Shown piece after piece: positions 6,876-14,377 of a DNA stretch of 24,324 nt; within the stretch, counting starts at the first letter, position 1; the number at the start of each line of letters is the position of its first letter. The stretch is taken from assembly GCA_030150135.1 (NCBI GenBank), contig JASLGO010000156.1, positions 1 to 24,324 on the forward strand, given 5' to 3'. Made by a program: the position numbers and the translations under genes. Source of the stretch: Aquirhabdus sp. (GTDB lineage Bacteria > Pseudomonadota > Gammaproteobacteria > Pseudomonadales > Moraxellaceae). The notes beneath the pieces were generated by a model. That model was not told the origin of the DNA. It worked only from the letters and a program-made list of their open reading frames with translations, and did not search any database.

Positions 6876-8441
6876 TCAAAACTTCGGATAATGCGTAATT
6901 TTCCGAATTGCACGATAGAGCGGCTGCAAACTCGGGTAGATCTGACTATACACCTGTTTATAGAGCTGATCGTAGAGTTCAACGTGTTCGGCTTGCGGTT
7001 TAAACACTTTGCCCTGATGTGTCATGGCTTTGACCGCCGCCGCATGATTTTTGTAACACCCTGCACCCACAGCCGCATTGATCGCTGCACCCAAGCCCGA
7101 CGTTTCAAAAGTATGCGGCCGCTCTGCTGTGAGTCCAAAAATATTGGCGGTGATTTGCATAATCTCATCACTTTGCGATCCACCGCCTGCTACTTTTAGG
7201 CGAGTAATCGGCTGACCGTTGCGTTTTTCCAGTGTCGATTTACCCTGACGCAAGGCATAGCAAATCCCTTCAATAATCGCACGATACATGTGCGCACGCG
7301 TATGAACATCACCAAAGCCTATGATTGAGCCTTTAGCCTCTGGCCCTGGGAACTTCACCCCCGGTGTCCAGAACGGTTGCAACATTAAACCCATCGCACC
7401 TGCAGGTGATTGACGCAGGAGATCTTCAAACAATAATTCGGGTTCAATGCCTTGTGCTTGTGCTGCCAATACTTCTTGAGCGGCAAATTCACGCTTAAAC
7501 CAATTCACCATCCAATAACCACGAAATACCATAAATTCTGAATTGTAGGCATGTGGCACCGCCGCAGGATATGCAGGCATAAACGGAAGTGGCTCAACAT
7601 ATTTTGAGTTACCCGTATTCAGCGTGGCAGTCGTGCCATAACTAAGACAACCGATATCTGGCGTAATTGCGCCAGCCGCCAAAACCTCACAGGCTTTATC
7701 TGCACCTGCGGCGTACAAGGTCAACCCTTCGGGAATACCCGTATCACGCGCAGCTTGTGCACTGATCTTGCCCAATGATTCGCTAGATTGTACCAAGGGC
7801 GGCAGTTGATGGGACTTGACCGTCAGCATCTGCCACTTCAGATCCAGTGGCGACGCCCACTTTTGCCGTTTATAGTCAAACGGAACATAACCAACCTGCG
7901 ATGAGACCGCATCTTTGAGATTATCCGTGAGCTTGAGGGTCAGATAACAAGATAATTGCACAAAATGACTAGTCTTGGCCCAAACATCCGCATGGTCTAC
8001 GGCAAGCCAATTACACTCTGCTTTGGATTGTAGTTGCTGGACGATCCCTTCCTGCCCAGCCACTTTAATACCTGCTTTCAGCAAAAGCGGTAGCGTGGGA
8101 TAATTATCGGTGCGGCGCGAATCAAGCCAGATGGTCGCAGGGCGCAGTGGCTCTAAATTCTTATCCAGACACAGCATGGTCGTGCGCTGACAGGCGAGCG
8201 ACACGGCAACAACCCGTGATTTCAACTCAGGATGCGCCTTCCATAATCCTTGGCAAGCAATAATCAGATTGTCCCAAAAGTAACTCGCATGCTGCTCTGC
8301 CCAATTCGGATGTTCTGAGAAATATGGTTCGATATGCTGTTGTGACTTGGCAATCAATTGCCCATTAAGATCAAACAACATGGCACGGACACTTTGCGTA
8401 CCTTGATCTAAGGCGAGAAATAAATCTTGGGATGATGACAT
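6876..8441 (-). CDS. FGGY-family carbohydrate kinase (substrate uncertain)
   Basis: A 521-aa FGGY kinase of usual length. ALDQGTQSVRA (10-20) is the ATP-phosphate loop, D248 in AAGADKA the likely catalytic base, LSYGTTATLNTG the second phosphate segment and AGGGSQS the adenine-side motif. It phosphorylates a polyol or sugar with ATP. It differs from glycerol kinase: GlpK has QRETT and GDQQ at the glycerol site, here QRTT (85-88) and GADK (246-249). The Glu that binds glycerol is missing, so plain glycerol is doubtful. The start is ATG 8441 with AGGA 8 nt upstream; an in-frame TTG at 8459 is less likely. It lies downstream of the GlpD-like gene, suggesting a glycerol-phosphate or related substrate route. 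Confidence 0.82.
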   Translation of the reverse strand: MSSSQDLFLALDQGTQSVRAMLFDLNGQLIAKSQQHIEPYFSEHPNWAEQHASYFWDNLIIACQGLWKAHPELKSRVVAVSLACQRTTMLCLDKNLEPLRPATIWLDSRRTDNYPTLPLLLKAGIKVAGQEGIVQQLQSKAECNWLAVDHADVWAKTSHFVQLSCYLTLKLTDNLKDAVSSQVGYVPFDYKRQKWASPLDLKWQMLTVKSHQLPPLVQSSESLGKISAQAARDTGIPEGLTLYAAGADKACEVLAAGAITPDIGCLSYGTTATLNTGNSKYVEPLPFMPAYPAAVPHAYNSEFMVFRGYWMVNWFKREFAAQEVLAAQAQGIEPELLFEDLLRQSPAGAMGLMLQPFWTPGVKFPGPEAKGSIIGFGDVHTRAHMYRAIIEGICYALRQGKSTLEKRNGQPITRLKVAGGGSQSDEIMQITANIFGLTAERPHTFETSGLGAAINAAVGAGCYKNHAAAVKAMTHQGKVFKPQAEHVELYDQLYKQVYSQIYPSLQPLYRAIRKITHYPKF

Positions 8442-8508
8442 GCTAATAATCCTACTCAAGTACTAATGAGCATCCTTGCTCTACTGATCAAATCGCCTCA
8501 TGCAACCT

Positions 8509-8610
8509 CCTTCCCCTTCAAGGGGATGAGCAGGGATAAGCAAAGCATTGCTTTGCCCCTGCGCAAGACGAAGTGAAAGCGCAGTAAGATGGGGATGGTT
8601 TCAAAAAATC
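8509..8610. repeat. Extragenic repeat, copy 2 (kinase-GlpD gap), with nested hairpins
   Basis: CTTCCCCTTCAAGGGGATG (8510-8528) and AAGATGGGGATGGTTT (8586-8601) match copy 1, but about 55 nt are inserted between them. The insert folds as CAGGG-ATAA-GCAAAGC / GCTTTGC-CCCTG (8531-8561) and TGCGC / GCGCA (8560-8583). This looks like the complete element, with copy 1 a deleted form. Confidence 0.7.
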
Positions 8611-8626
8611 ATACTGGTCAAAAGAA

Positions 8627-10117
8627 TCACGCAGGAATCGAATATGAACTCGCAATAACCTGCTGATAACGCGCCAACTCTTGCGCCCAACGTGACTCAT
8701 CCCATGCCAGATATTGCAGACATAAAGGCTTAATCACATCCAAAACGCTTGCTCCGCCCTCTGGCAACATATTGCCTGCGCGAACACGACGCAGCATCAA
8801 ATCATCCAAATGCTGAACCATCTCATTTTGCAAAATCCATTCAACTTGTGTTTTAAAATCATCGTTATTCGGAACTTGAGCCAGTGGCGCACTGAGATTA
8901 CACGGATCTTCAACTCGATGATTAAAGCAGCGAATCTTACGATTGCCTTGCGCATCTTTAAGCTGTTTGTCATTAATGATACGCAGTGCATGAAGTACAT
9001 CCAGCGCAATTAATCGGAACGTCGTCAGTTTGCCACCAGAGACCGAAACAACACCATTACTGCCCGTCCAGACCAAATGATCACGACGTTCTTTGGATGG
9101 ATCATTGCCCGTACCTGAACCAATAATTGGACGAACACCAGCCATCGTTGAAATAATATCAGCTCGAGTCAGTGATGCAGTCGGTAGCTGTTTATTCGCC
9201 ACTTTCAGCAAATAGTCCACTTCTTGCGACGTACAATGTGGTTCGACATTGACTGATTCACGATGATCTAAATCAGTCGTACCAATCACAGTTTGACCTT
9301 TCCATGGATAGATAAACACAGGACGATCATCGTCTGGATGCATGACCGTAAGGCAGTCACGCACAGGCAAGCGCGATGCAGGAATAAAAATATGACTACC
9401 ACGTTGCGGACGAACTTTAGCGTTTGTAGCGGACAACAAATCAGCCCACGCACCTGTCGCATTCACAACCTGTCTGGCTGTAAACTCAACAGTACCGCCA
9501 GCAACCTTATCTTCAACTGATACGGTAAAACCTTGCGCAGTCTTATTCACAGCATTCACTTGGCTATAGTTATTTGCTGTACCGCCTTCCAAAGTCGCTT
9601 CATGCAACACGCGCATCACAAGGCGAGCATCATCGACCAATGCATCGGTATAACGCATCGCGCCTTTTAAGCCATCTGCGTTTAAATTAGGGTATTGCTG
9701 CAACAATTTATCTTTTGAAATCCAGCTGTGATCAGACACACCCGCCAGTTTGTCATACATGGTCAACACGGCCGTCATAGCAATACGACCAGGAAAACTG
9801 CCTTGACGAATTGGAAAAATATACGGAAAACGCACCACCATATGTGGTAACTCAACCAATAAACGCTCACGCTCATGCAAAGAATGCTTGGTCAAACCCA
9901 CATCACCTTGCGCCAGATAACGCAAACCACCATGCACCATTTTTGATGAACGACTCGAAGTCCCCCACGCAAAATCCTGCTGTTCGAGCAGTAACGTTTT
10001 TTTGCCCAAACGCGCCGCTTCCAACAAAATTCCCGCGCCTGTAATACCGCCACCAATCACGATTAAATCCCAATCGGTTTTATTCAGTTCATTCAACGCT
10101 TGGCGATGACCCAACAT
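8627..10117 (-). CDS. GlpD-like FAD-dependent glycerol-3-phosphate dehydrogenase/oxidase
   Basis: A 496-aa membrane-associated flavoprotein with a DAO domain then a DAO_C helical domain, normal for GlpD. The FAD motif VIGGGITGAG is near 19-28, and the GlpD signature SSRSSKMVHGGLRYL follows near 55. GSHIFIPASRLP, the GTTDLDH segment and GGKLTTFRLIA are further family markers. The reaction is sn-glycerol-3-phosphate to DHAP, with electrons going to quinone. Start: ATG 10117; a GTG at 10126 is in frame, and neither has a clear ribosome binding site. It sits between an alkyl-DHAP-synthase-like flavoprotein and an FGGY kinase, so it may feed DHAP to the former rather than serve general glycerol catabolism (inference). 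For that reason I withhold the name glpD. Confidence 0.86.
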   Translation of the reverse strand: MLGHRQALNELNKTDWDLIVIGGGITGAGILLEAARLGKKTLLLEQQDFAWGTSSRSSKMVHGGLRYLAQGDVGLTKHSLHERERLLVELPHMVVRFPYIFPIRQGSFPGRIAMTAVLTMYDKLAGVSDHSWISKDKLLQQYPNLNADGLKGAMRYTDALVDDARLVMRVLHEATLEGGTANNYSQVNAVNKTAQGFTVSVEDKVAGGTVEFTARQVVNATGAWADLLSATNAKVRPQRGSHIFIPASRLPVRDCLTVMHPDDDRPVFIYPWKGQTVIGTTDLDHRESVNVEPHCTSQEVDYLLKVANKQLPTASLTRADIISTMAGVRPIIGSGTGNDPSKERRDHLVWTGSNGVVSVSGGKLTTFRLIALDVLHALRIINDKQLKDAQGNRKIRCFNHRVEDPCNLSAPLAQVPNNDDFKTQVEWILQNEMVQHLDDLMLRRVRAGNMLPEGGASVLDVIKPLCLQYLAWDESRWAQELARYQQVIASSYSIPA

Positions 10118-10153
10118 ACTGCACACTCATTAGAAAATTGATATTAATAAAAA

Positions 10154-10335
10154 TTGCTTTGAAGTCTTTTCCTTCAAGGCATAAATGTCTACACAAATTT
10201 TAATAGTTTGATTTTGCAGATGCTTTCAAATCTCCCCTTGCCCCTCTTTTTCTAAAGAGGGGTAAAAGCTCCTTCCTTTAGAAAAGGAGCGCTACGCCTT
10301 GCGAAGCAGTGCTTCTCATGGGATGGATTTGACAA
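10154..10335. repeat. Extragenic repeats, copy 3 and companions (GlpD-flavoprotein gap)
   Basis: TTGCTTTGAAGTCTT (10154-10168) repeats the lead-in of copy 1 and continues TTCCTTCAAGG, a degenerate form of the hairpin. Next come three stems: CCCCTCTTT / AAAGAGGGG (10241-10262), GCTCCTT / AAGGAGC (10268-10290) and GAAGC / GCTTC (10303-10315). Then comes ATGGGATGGATTT, close to the tail of copies 1 and 2. Several extragenic elements appear stacked here. Confidence 0.65.
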
Positions 10336-10397
10336 GCATACGACAAACAAACTTCATCTGATATGTAGACCTTTTGGCAAAAGCATCCACTCAACCA

Positions 10398-11993
10398 TCA
10401 AGGCAACAAACACCCCGGATTCAACTGTCCGTTCGGATCGAAATGCTTCACCATCGTATCGATCAGCGCCATACCTTCCGCACCTTTTTCCACATGCAAC
10501 CACGGTGCATGATCACGACCGATACCATGTTGATGACTTGCTGTACCGCCCATTCTGGCAATCGCATCACCTGCTGCCTGTTTGTACTTTTTCCAGCGTT
10601 CAAGTAATTCAGGATAGTTGTCTGAATTCTTGAAAATATACGTCGTATAAATGCTACACCCCTGCCCATACATATGAGACAGATGCGTAAACACTTGCAC
10701 AGGATGTTCGCCACTGGCATCACGAATCGCCTGCTCCATCTCGTTAAGACACGCAGTCACTTTATCCCAGTTAATACACGTTTCGAACGTATCAACTGAA
10801 TAACCATGCTCCCACAAACCGTTGCGGAAATACGGCGAACGGAAACGCGAATGCTCCCAAATGCCACCCATAAAGCTACTCGCAATATAAGTACCACCCG
10901 CAGCATCAATGGCGCGTTTTGCTTCGGCAAGTGCAAACTTCGCTTGGCGATTACTGCCTGTGATTCCAAAGGTAAACATACAGCGCTCGCCATTTCGGCA
11001 TTTTTTGAGCTTTAACAAACCATCGTACGCTTTAAACAACGGATGATTTCCACCCAATGACAAATGTGATTCTGTCTCAGCGGCATTCGACAAACGCATC
11101 AAGGATAACTGCACTTTGTTTTGCGCCAACTGGCGAACCATCTTAATTCCAGCTTCCCAGTTCGGTGCAAAGCCAACATGGAAAGTTTCATGCTCAGGCA
11201 AAGGTGTCACACGCACCTTCACCTCAGTAATCGCACCCATGCGCCCTTCGCTACCCATCACCACTTCACGCAGATCAGGACCTGCGGATGACGCTGGAAT
11301 ATCTTTAATTTCCAAAGTCCCGCGCGGCGTTTCCATTTTGCAACCCGCAAACATTTGCTCAATACGACCATAGCGCAACGATTGCTGGCCTGAAGAACGA
11401 CTCGCTACCCAACCACCAACCGTAGATAATTCCCAAGATTGTGGGAAATGACCAAGCACATAACCATTCTTTTTCAGTTGTTTTTCAAGCGCTGGGCCAG
11501 CCGTTCCTGCACCAAAAGTCGCGATCTGACTTTCACGATTTAAGTCGAGCAGCTTATTCATTTTTTCTAGAGATAGCGTCAATACTGGCTTATCTGATGC
11601 AGGCACATTGATATGCCCAGCAACCGAAGTACCGCCGCCATAAATGATCACAATGAAACCATTGCTATAAGCCCATTGCAGCACTTCACGCACTTCATCA
11701 CTGGTTGTAGGCATGGCTACGCCATCAGGAAAATGACCAAAATCACCTGAATGCTTTGCAATCCAATCTGGAAAACTTTCACCGCGTGCATGCGTCAGAC
11801 GTAGTTCAACATCTTGCGACACTAATGGATGGGCTGGTAATCGCGACTTTGGCACTTTTGCTTTAACTTCTAACAACGTCGCATCAGGCAAAATTGTGCC
11901 CTTCCCAGACAATTTCTCCGCGAGAAACTCAAGTCCTTTTGATTTGAGCGGAAAATCTGTCGCATCATCACCCCAACCGTTCCAACGACGCAT
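10398..11993 (-). CDS. FAD-binding oxidase related to alkyl-DHAP synthase (AGPS-like)
   Basis: A 531-aa flavoprotein of the vanillyl-alcohol-oxidase fold (FAD_binding_4 plus C-terminal cap), starting MRRWNGWGD as bacterial alkylglycerone-phosphate synthase-like proteins do. The FAD loop YGGGTSV is near 118-124, then QSWELSTVGGWVA and GSEGRMGAITEV. SRFRSPYFRNG and THLSHMYGQG place the phosphate-binding Arg and the catalytic Tyr region. The family's HHH motif reads HQH here (487-489). AGPS swaps the acyl chain of acyl-DHAP for a fatty alcohol, the first ether-lipid step; an FAD oxidase role is the alternative. Start ATG 11993 has GAGG 9 nt upstream. It is first in the cassette with GlpD-like and kinase genes. 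No acyl-DHAP-forming partner is seen here. Confidence 0.8.
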   Translation of the reverse strand: MRRWNGWGDDATDFPLKSKGLEFLAEKLSGKGTILPDATLLEVKAKVPKSRLPAHPLVSQDVELRLTHARGESFPDWIAKHSGDFGHFPDGVAMPTTSDEVREVLQWAYSNGFIVIIYGGGTSVAGHINVPASDKPVLTLSLEKMNKLLDLNRESQIATFGAGTAGPALEKQLKKNGYVLGHFPQSWELSTVGGWVASRSSGQQSLRYGRIEQMFAGCKMETPRGTLEIKDIPASSAGPDLREVVMGSEGRMGAITEVKVRVTPLPEHETFHVGFAPNWEAGIKMVRQLAQNKVQLSLMRLSNAAETESHLSLGGNHPLFKAYDGLLKLKKCRNGERCMFTFGITGSNRQAKFALAEAKRAIDAAGGTYIASSFMGGIWEHSRFRSPYFRNGLWEHGYSVDTFETCINWDKVTACLNEMEQAIRDASGEHPVQVFTHLSHMYGQGCSIYTTYIFKNSDNYPELLERWKKYKQAAGDAIARMGGTASHQHGIGRDHAPWLHVEKGAEGMALIDTMVKHFDPNGQLNPGCLLP

Positions 11994-12031
11994 AGCGAGC
12001 AACCTCTATATACCGATACATTTATTTGATC

Positions 12032-12040
12032 GTTATAGCA
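12032..12040 (-). promoter_or_regulatory. Candidate extended -10 promoter for the AGPS-like cassette
   Basis: On the minus strand this reads TGCTATAAC, an extended -10 (TGnTATAAT) with one mismatch, about 39 nt before the ATG at 11993. The -35 region at 17 nt is poor (TTAGAT), as allowed for extended -10 promoters. Confidence 0.45.
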
Positions 12041-12085
12041 TACAAAGTTATGACATCTAAACTTGACTATGACTCACCATTTTTT

Positions 12086-12100
12086 TGGCATTTCACGCCA
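12086..12100. promoter_or_regulatory. Inverted repeat TGGC-N7-GCCA upstream of the cassette promoter
   Basis: TGGCATTTCACGCCA on the plus strand; TGGCGTGAAATGCCA on the minus strand. It lies about 46 nt upstream of the candidate -10 box, a position suited to an activator or upstream operator. The minus-strand form matches 21865-21879 at 12 of 15 positions. Confidence 0.5.
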
Positions 12101-12168
12101 TTATTGATTTTTTAAGATATGTGAAATTAATTTTTTACAATGAAAATGAACTTAGCTCGAAAACATTC

Positions 12169-13335
12169 TCAAGCCGATGCAGTCGCTAACTCTTCTTCCT
12201 GACCACTACACACTCTATTTCGCCCGCTCTGTTTGGCACGATACAACTGCATATCTGCATGGTGAATCATGCTCGATGCATCTTCATGTAAAGTAGAGCA
12301 ATACACGCCAAAACTGGCTGTCACTTGAATGGATTGTTGATCAAATCCTTTAACCTCATGACTTTCAATTTGCAAACGACAGCGTTCAGCAATCTCCACC
12401 GCACGCGCTAATGGCGTAGAAGGCAATACGATCAAAAATTCCTCACCGCCATAGCGTCCAACCTGATCTGTACCGCGCAGTGTCATTTTCAAGTATTCGC
12501 CCATTCGACGAAGCACCAAATCACCTGTCGCATGCCCATAGGTATCATTTATCTTTTTAAAAAAATCAACATCTAAAATAATAATTGATACCGGATCTTC
12601 ATAAATGCGCTTACTGAGTACATTCGCCAAATAATCACCAATCGCACGACGATTTGGAATATTCGTTAAACTATCTAAAAGTCCAACCTGACGTATATTG
12701 GTTTCACGTAAACGCCAATATCTCACTAAAATAGCAGCTCCCAGTAGAAAACCAATAAAATGAGGAGCAGCCAGTATTGTCATATAGCCGAAATAAAATA
12801 TTTTTTCATCAACACTTGCTGTCGTAGTAGGTGCTATATTAAGTATCGGCGCATAAGAAACCAGATTGAAAATACATAGATAGCCGCTAAAAAAATACCA
12901 AGAAAAACCAATAACCAAAAGAAAAGCCACCATCACTTCATCAAATAAAATGACTAGAAACAATGGTGAAGCAATCATCACCATACCAGTCACCATACTC
13001 ACAAAACCGACAACATACCCAAGCGGCATCAAGCTCACTAAATACAGTAACACCAAAATATAAGGGATGATCTTTTGCGCTAAATCTGATTGATCTAACT
13101 GTTTACGAAAGATAATAAACAACAGAAGGATCGAAAAAATAACGACTTTGAATGGTAAAAGAATGAAAATAATATGATTATTAATATATGGCGTTGGATA
13201 TAGAATAAAAATGATATCCAATAACAAATAAGTTGTTAAAACAGCCAATAGAAAATAAGGAATGATCATTGCTCGTTTTACTGGCGAAGAATCCAAAAGA
13301 ACAGCGAATCTATGCGTAAGTCGATCAAACAGCAT
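12169..13335 (-). CDS. Membrane-bound diguanylate cyclase (GGDEF)
   Basis: A 388-aa protein with about six membrane segments in the first 205 residues (near 21-45, 53-76, 89-111, 113-133, 135-157 and 182-205) and a cytosolic GGDEF domain from about 215. Key residues are intact: DVDFFKKINDTYGHATGD (255-272), active-site G296-G-E-E-F300, and the inhibitory I-site R287-G-T-D290 five residues before it. It should make c-di-GMP from two GTP, with product inhibition. The membrane part is probably a MASE-like sensor, ligand unknown. AGGAGA stands 7 nt from ATG. It follows the lipoprotein gene on the same strand but is cut off from it by a terminator, so it is likely a single unit. Confidence 0.9.
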   Translation of the reverse strand: MLFDRLTHRFAVLLDSSPVKRAMIIPYFLLAVLTTYLLLDIIFILYPTPYINNHIIFILLPFKVVIFSILLLFIIFRKQLDQSDLAQKIIPYILVLLYLVSLMPLGYVVGFVSMVTGMVMIASPLFLVILFDEVMVAFLLVIGFSWYFFSGYLCIFNLVSYAPILNIAPTTTASVDEKIFYFGYMTILAAPHFIGFLLGAAILVRYWRLRETNIRQVGLLDSLTNIPNRRAIGDYLANVLSKRIYEDPVSIIILDVDFFKKINDTYGHATGDLVLRRMGEYLKMTLRGTDQVGRYGGEEFLIVLPSTPLARAVEIAERCRLQIESHEVKGFDQQSIQVTASFGVYCSTLHEDASSMIHHADMQLYRAKQSGRNRVCSGQEEELATASA

Positions 13336-13530
13336 TATTCTTCTCCTGACTTCTGAATTTCAAAACATGTCAGAAATCACAGGCTCTAAGTTTTCGGTAC
13401 CATTGCAGTAACACACTAAACGACACAACATCCTAAGGCAAATAAGCCACTTTTTATACAAAATTATCGTAAGCTCGCCTAAATATCGCGCAAAAACTCG
13501 ATGTAGAATGAAACAACAATACATTTGCAT

Positions 13531-13567
13531 AAAAAGCCGCCTAGGACACTCCTAAGCAGCTTTTTAT
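13531..13567 (-). terminator. Terminator of the glycine-zipper lipoprotein gene
   Basis: An imperfect hairpin AAAAAGC-C-GC ... GC-A-GCTTTTT closes on TAGG / CCTA. T-runs exist on both strands, so it can act both ways. It lies 47 nt past the lipoprotein stop and about 200 nt before the GGDEF start. Confidence 0.75.
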
Positions 13568-13613
13568 AAAATCACATGACATCCCATAAACTGAGATTCA
13601 AAATCGGCACATT

Positions 13614-14087
13614 CTAGTAAGGATATGGATAAGGCCCATAAGTCCGATAAACCACACGACCTTGTGGTTGTTGAGGTAACTGATTACCATTCGAATACAT
13701 ACATTGCTCATACGCAATATCATAGCGTTGTTGCAAGCTATAGGAAGATTGCTGAGCATTTCCAGCACCAACCATTGTCCCGCCAGCCAAGCCAACGGCA
13801 GCACCCGCACCAGCATTATGCGCAAGCGCCCCAACTGCAGTCCCGACAACGGCACCAATCACAGCTGTACCTACCGCTGCATTATTAGAAGCCTGCGCGC
13901 CAGCACCCACAGAATTTGCCGCATAATCACGACACTGCTGATCTTCTCGTTGGAACAAATCAAATGGTTTTCCCTGCGCTGGCATCACCGCAACGCTTGG
14001 ACCCATTGGCATCGTTTGACAACCGACTAACAATACCGTCGAAACCAACGTCGTCGCTGCCGTCATATAAGTCATTAAGCGCATCAT
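13614..14087 (-). CDS. Glycine-zipper lipoprotein
   Basis: A 157-aa predicted lipoprotein: MMRLMTYMTA, a hydrophobic stretch, then the lipobox L-V-G-C23. After about 40 residues comes a glycine-zipper segment rich in AVGTAV/GAVVGTAV/GAGAAVG repeats (glycine-zipper 2TM/OmpA-like type), then a conserved-looking YDIAYEQCMYSNGNQ and a Tyr/Pro-rich end (YGPYPYPY). Such proteins sit in the outer membrane or periplasm; their exact roles are poorly defined. The start at 14087 has AGGAGA 4 nt upstream, with a second ATG at 14084; the longer frame to 14132 would disrupt the signal peptide. Two cysteines outside the lipobox could form a disulfide. Confidence 0.82.
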   Translation of the reverse strand: MMRLMTYMTAATTLVSTVLLVGCQTMPMGPSVAVMPAQGKPFDLFQREDQQCRDYAANSVGAGAQASNNAAVGTAVIGAVVGTAVGALAHNAGAGAAVGLAGGTMVGAGNAQQSSYSLQQRYDIAYEQCMYSNGNQLPQQPQGRVVYRTYGPYPYPY

Positions 14088-14173
14088 GTTTCTCCTATTC
14101 AAAGAGGATAATTTTTTACATTTAGTCAGCAAGCTTTATTGGTTTATTATCCTCATACCATGCTGGCATATCT

Positions 14174-14189
14174 ATCACAACTTTGTGAT
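14174..14189. promoter_or_regulatory. 16-bp palindrome upstream of the lipoprotein gene
   Basis: ATCACAA-CT-TTGTGAT, 7-bp perfect arms, 87 nt upstream of the lipoprotein ATG at 14087. It could be an operator. It is not the CRP/Vfr arrangement (TGTGA-N6-TCACA), because the half-sites point the other way. Confidence 0.35.
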
Positions 14190-14309
14190 GTATCAACATC
14201 ATATACTGATTTAGCTTCATTGTATTGTGCAGGCAGACTTGGATTTAAAATCAGGATTCATGTATTTTTATATAGCGAAGTTGAGAGAGTTTAGTAAATT
14301 AACGACAAA

Positions 14310-14337
14310 TATAAAGCCGCCCACAGGCAGCTTTATA
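14310..14337 (-). terminator. Probable terminator of ftsK
   Basis: Hairpin TATAAAGC-C-GCC / GGC-A-GCTTTATA with loop CACA, 40 nt after the ftsK stop. The minus-strand tail is only weakly T-rich. It resembles the hairpin at 13531-13567 (AAGCCGCC ... GCAGCTTT), as if one terminator type is reused. Confidence 0.55.
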
Positions 14338-14377
14338 GAGTAGCCACAAAATCACACTTCTTCTCAAATAATACGAT

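Noticed and set aside
6770..10335. CRISPR array formed by the repeats in the cassette gaps
   Set aside because: The copies are about 1.6-1.8 kb apart with genes between and differ in length, with no regular spacers.
13625..14125. Plus-strand ORFs opposite the glycine-zipper lipoprotein gene
   Set aside because: No ribosome binding site, composition rich in His/Gln/Arg typical of antisense reading, and the minus strand has a clear lipobox and signal peptide.
14174..14189. CRP/Vfr site upstream of the lipoprotein gene
   Set aside because: The palindrome is TCACAA-CT-TTGTGA, half-sites reversed relative to TGTGA-N6-TCACA, and the spacing is wrong.
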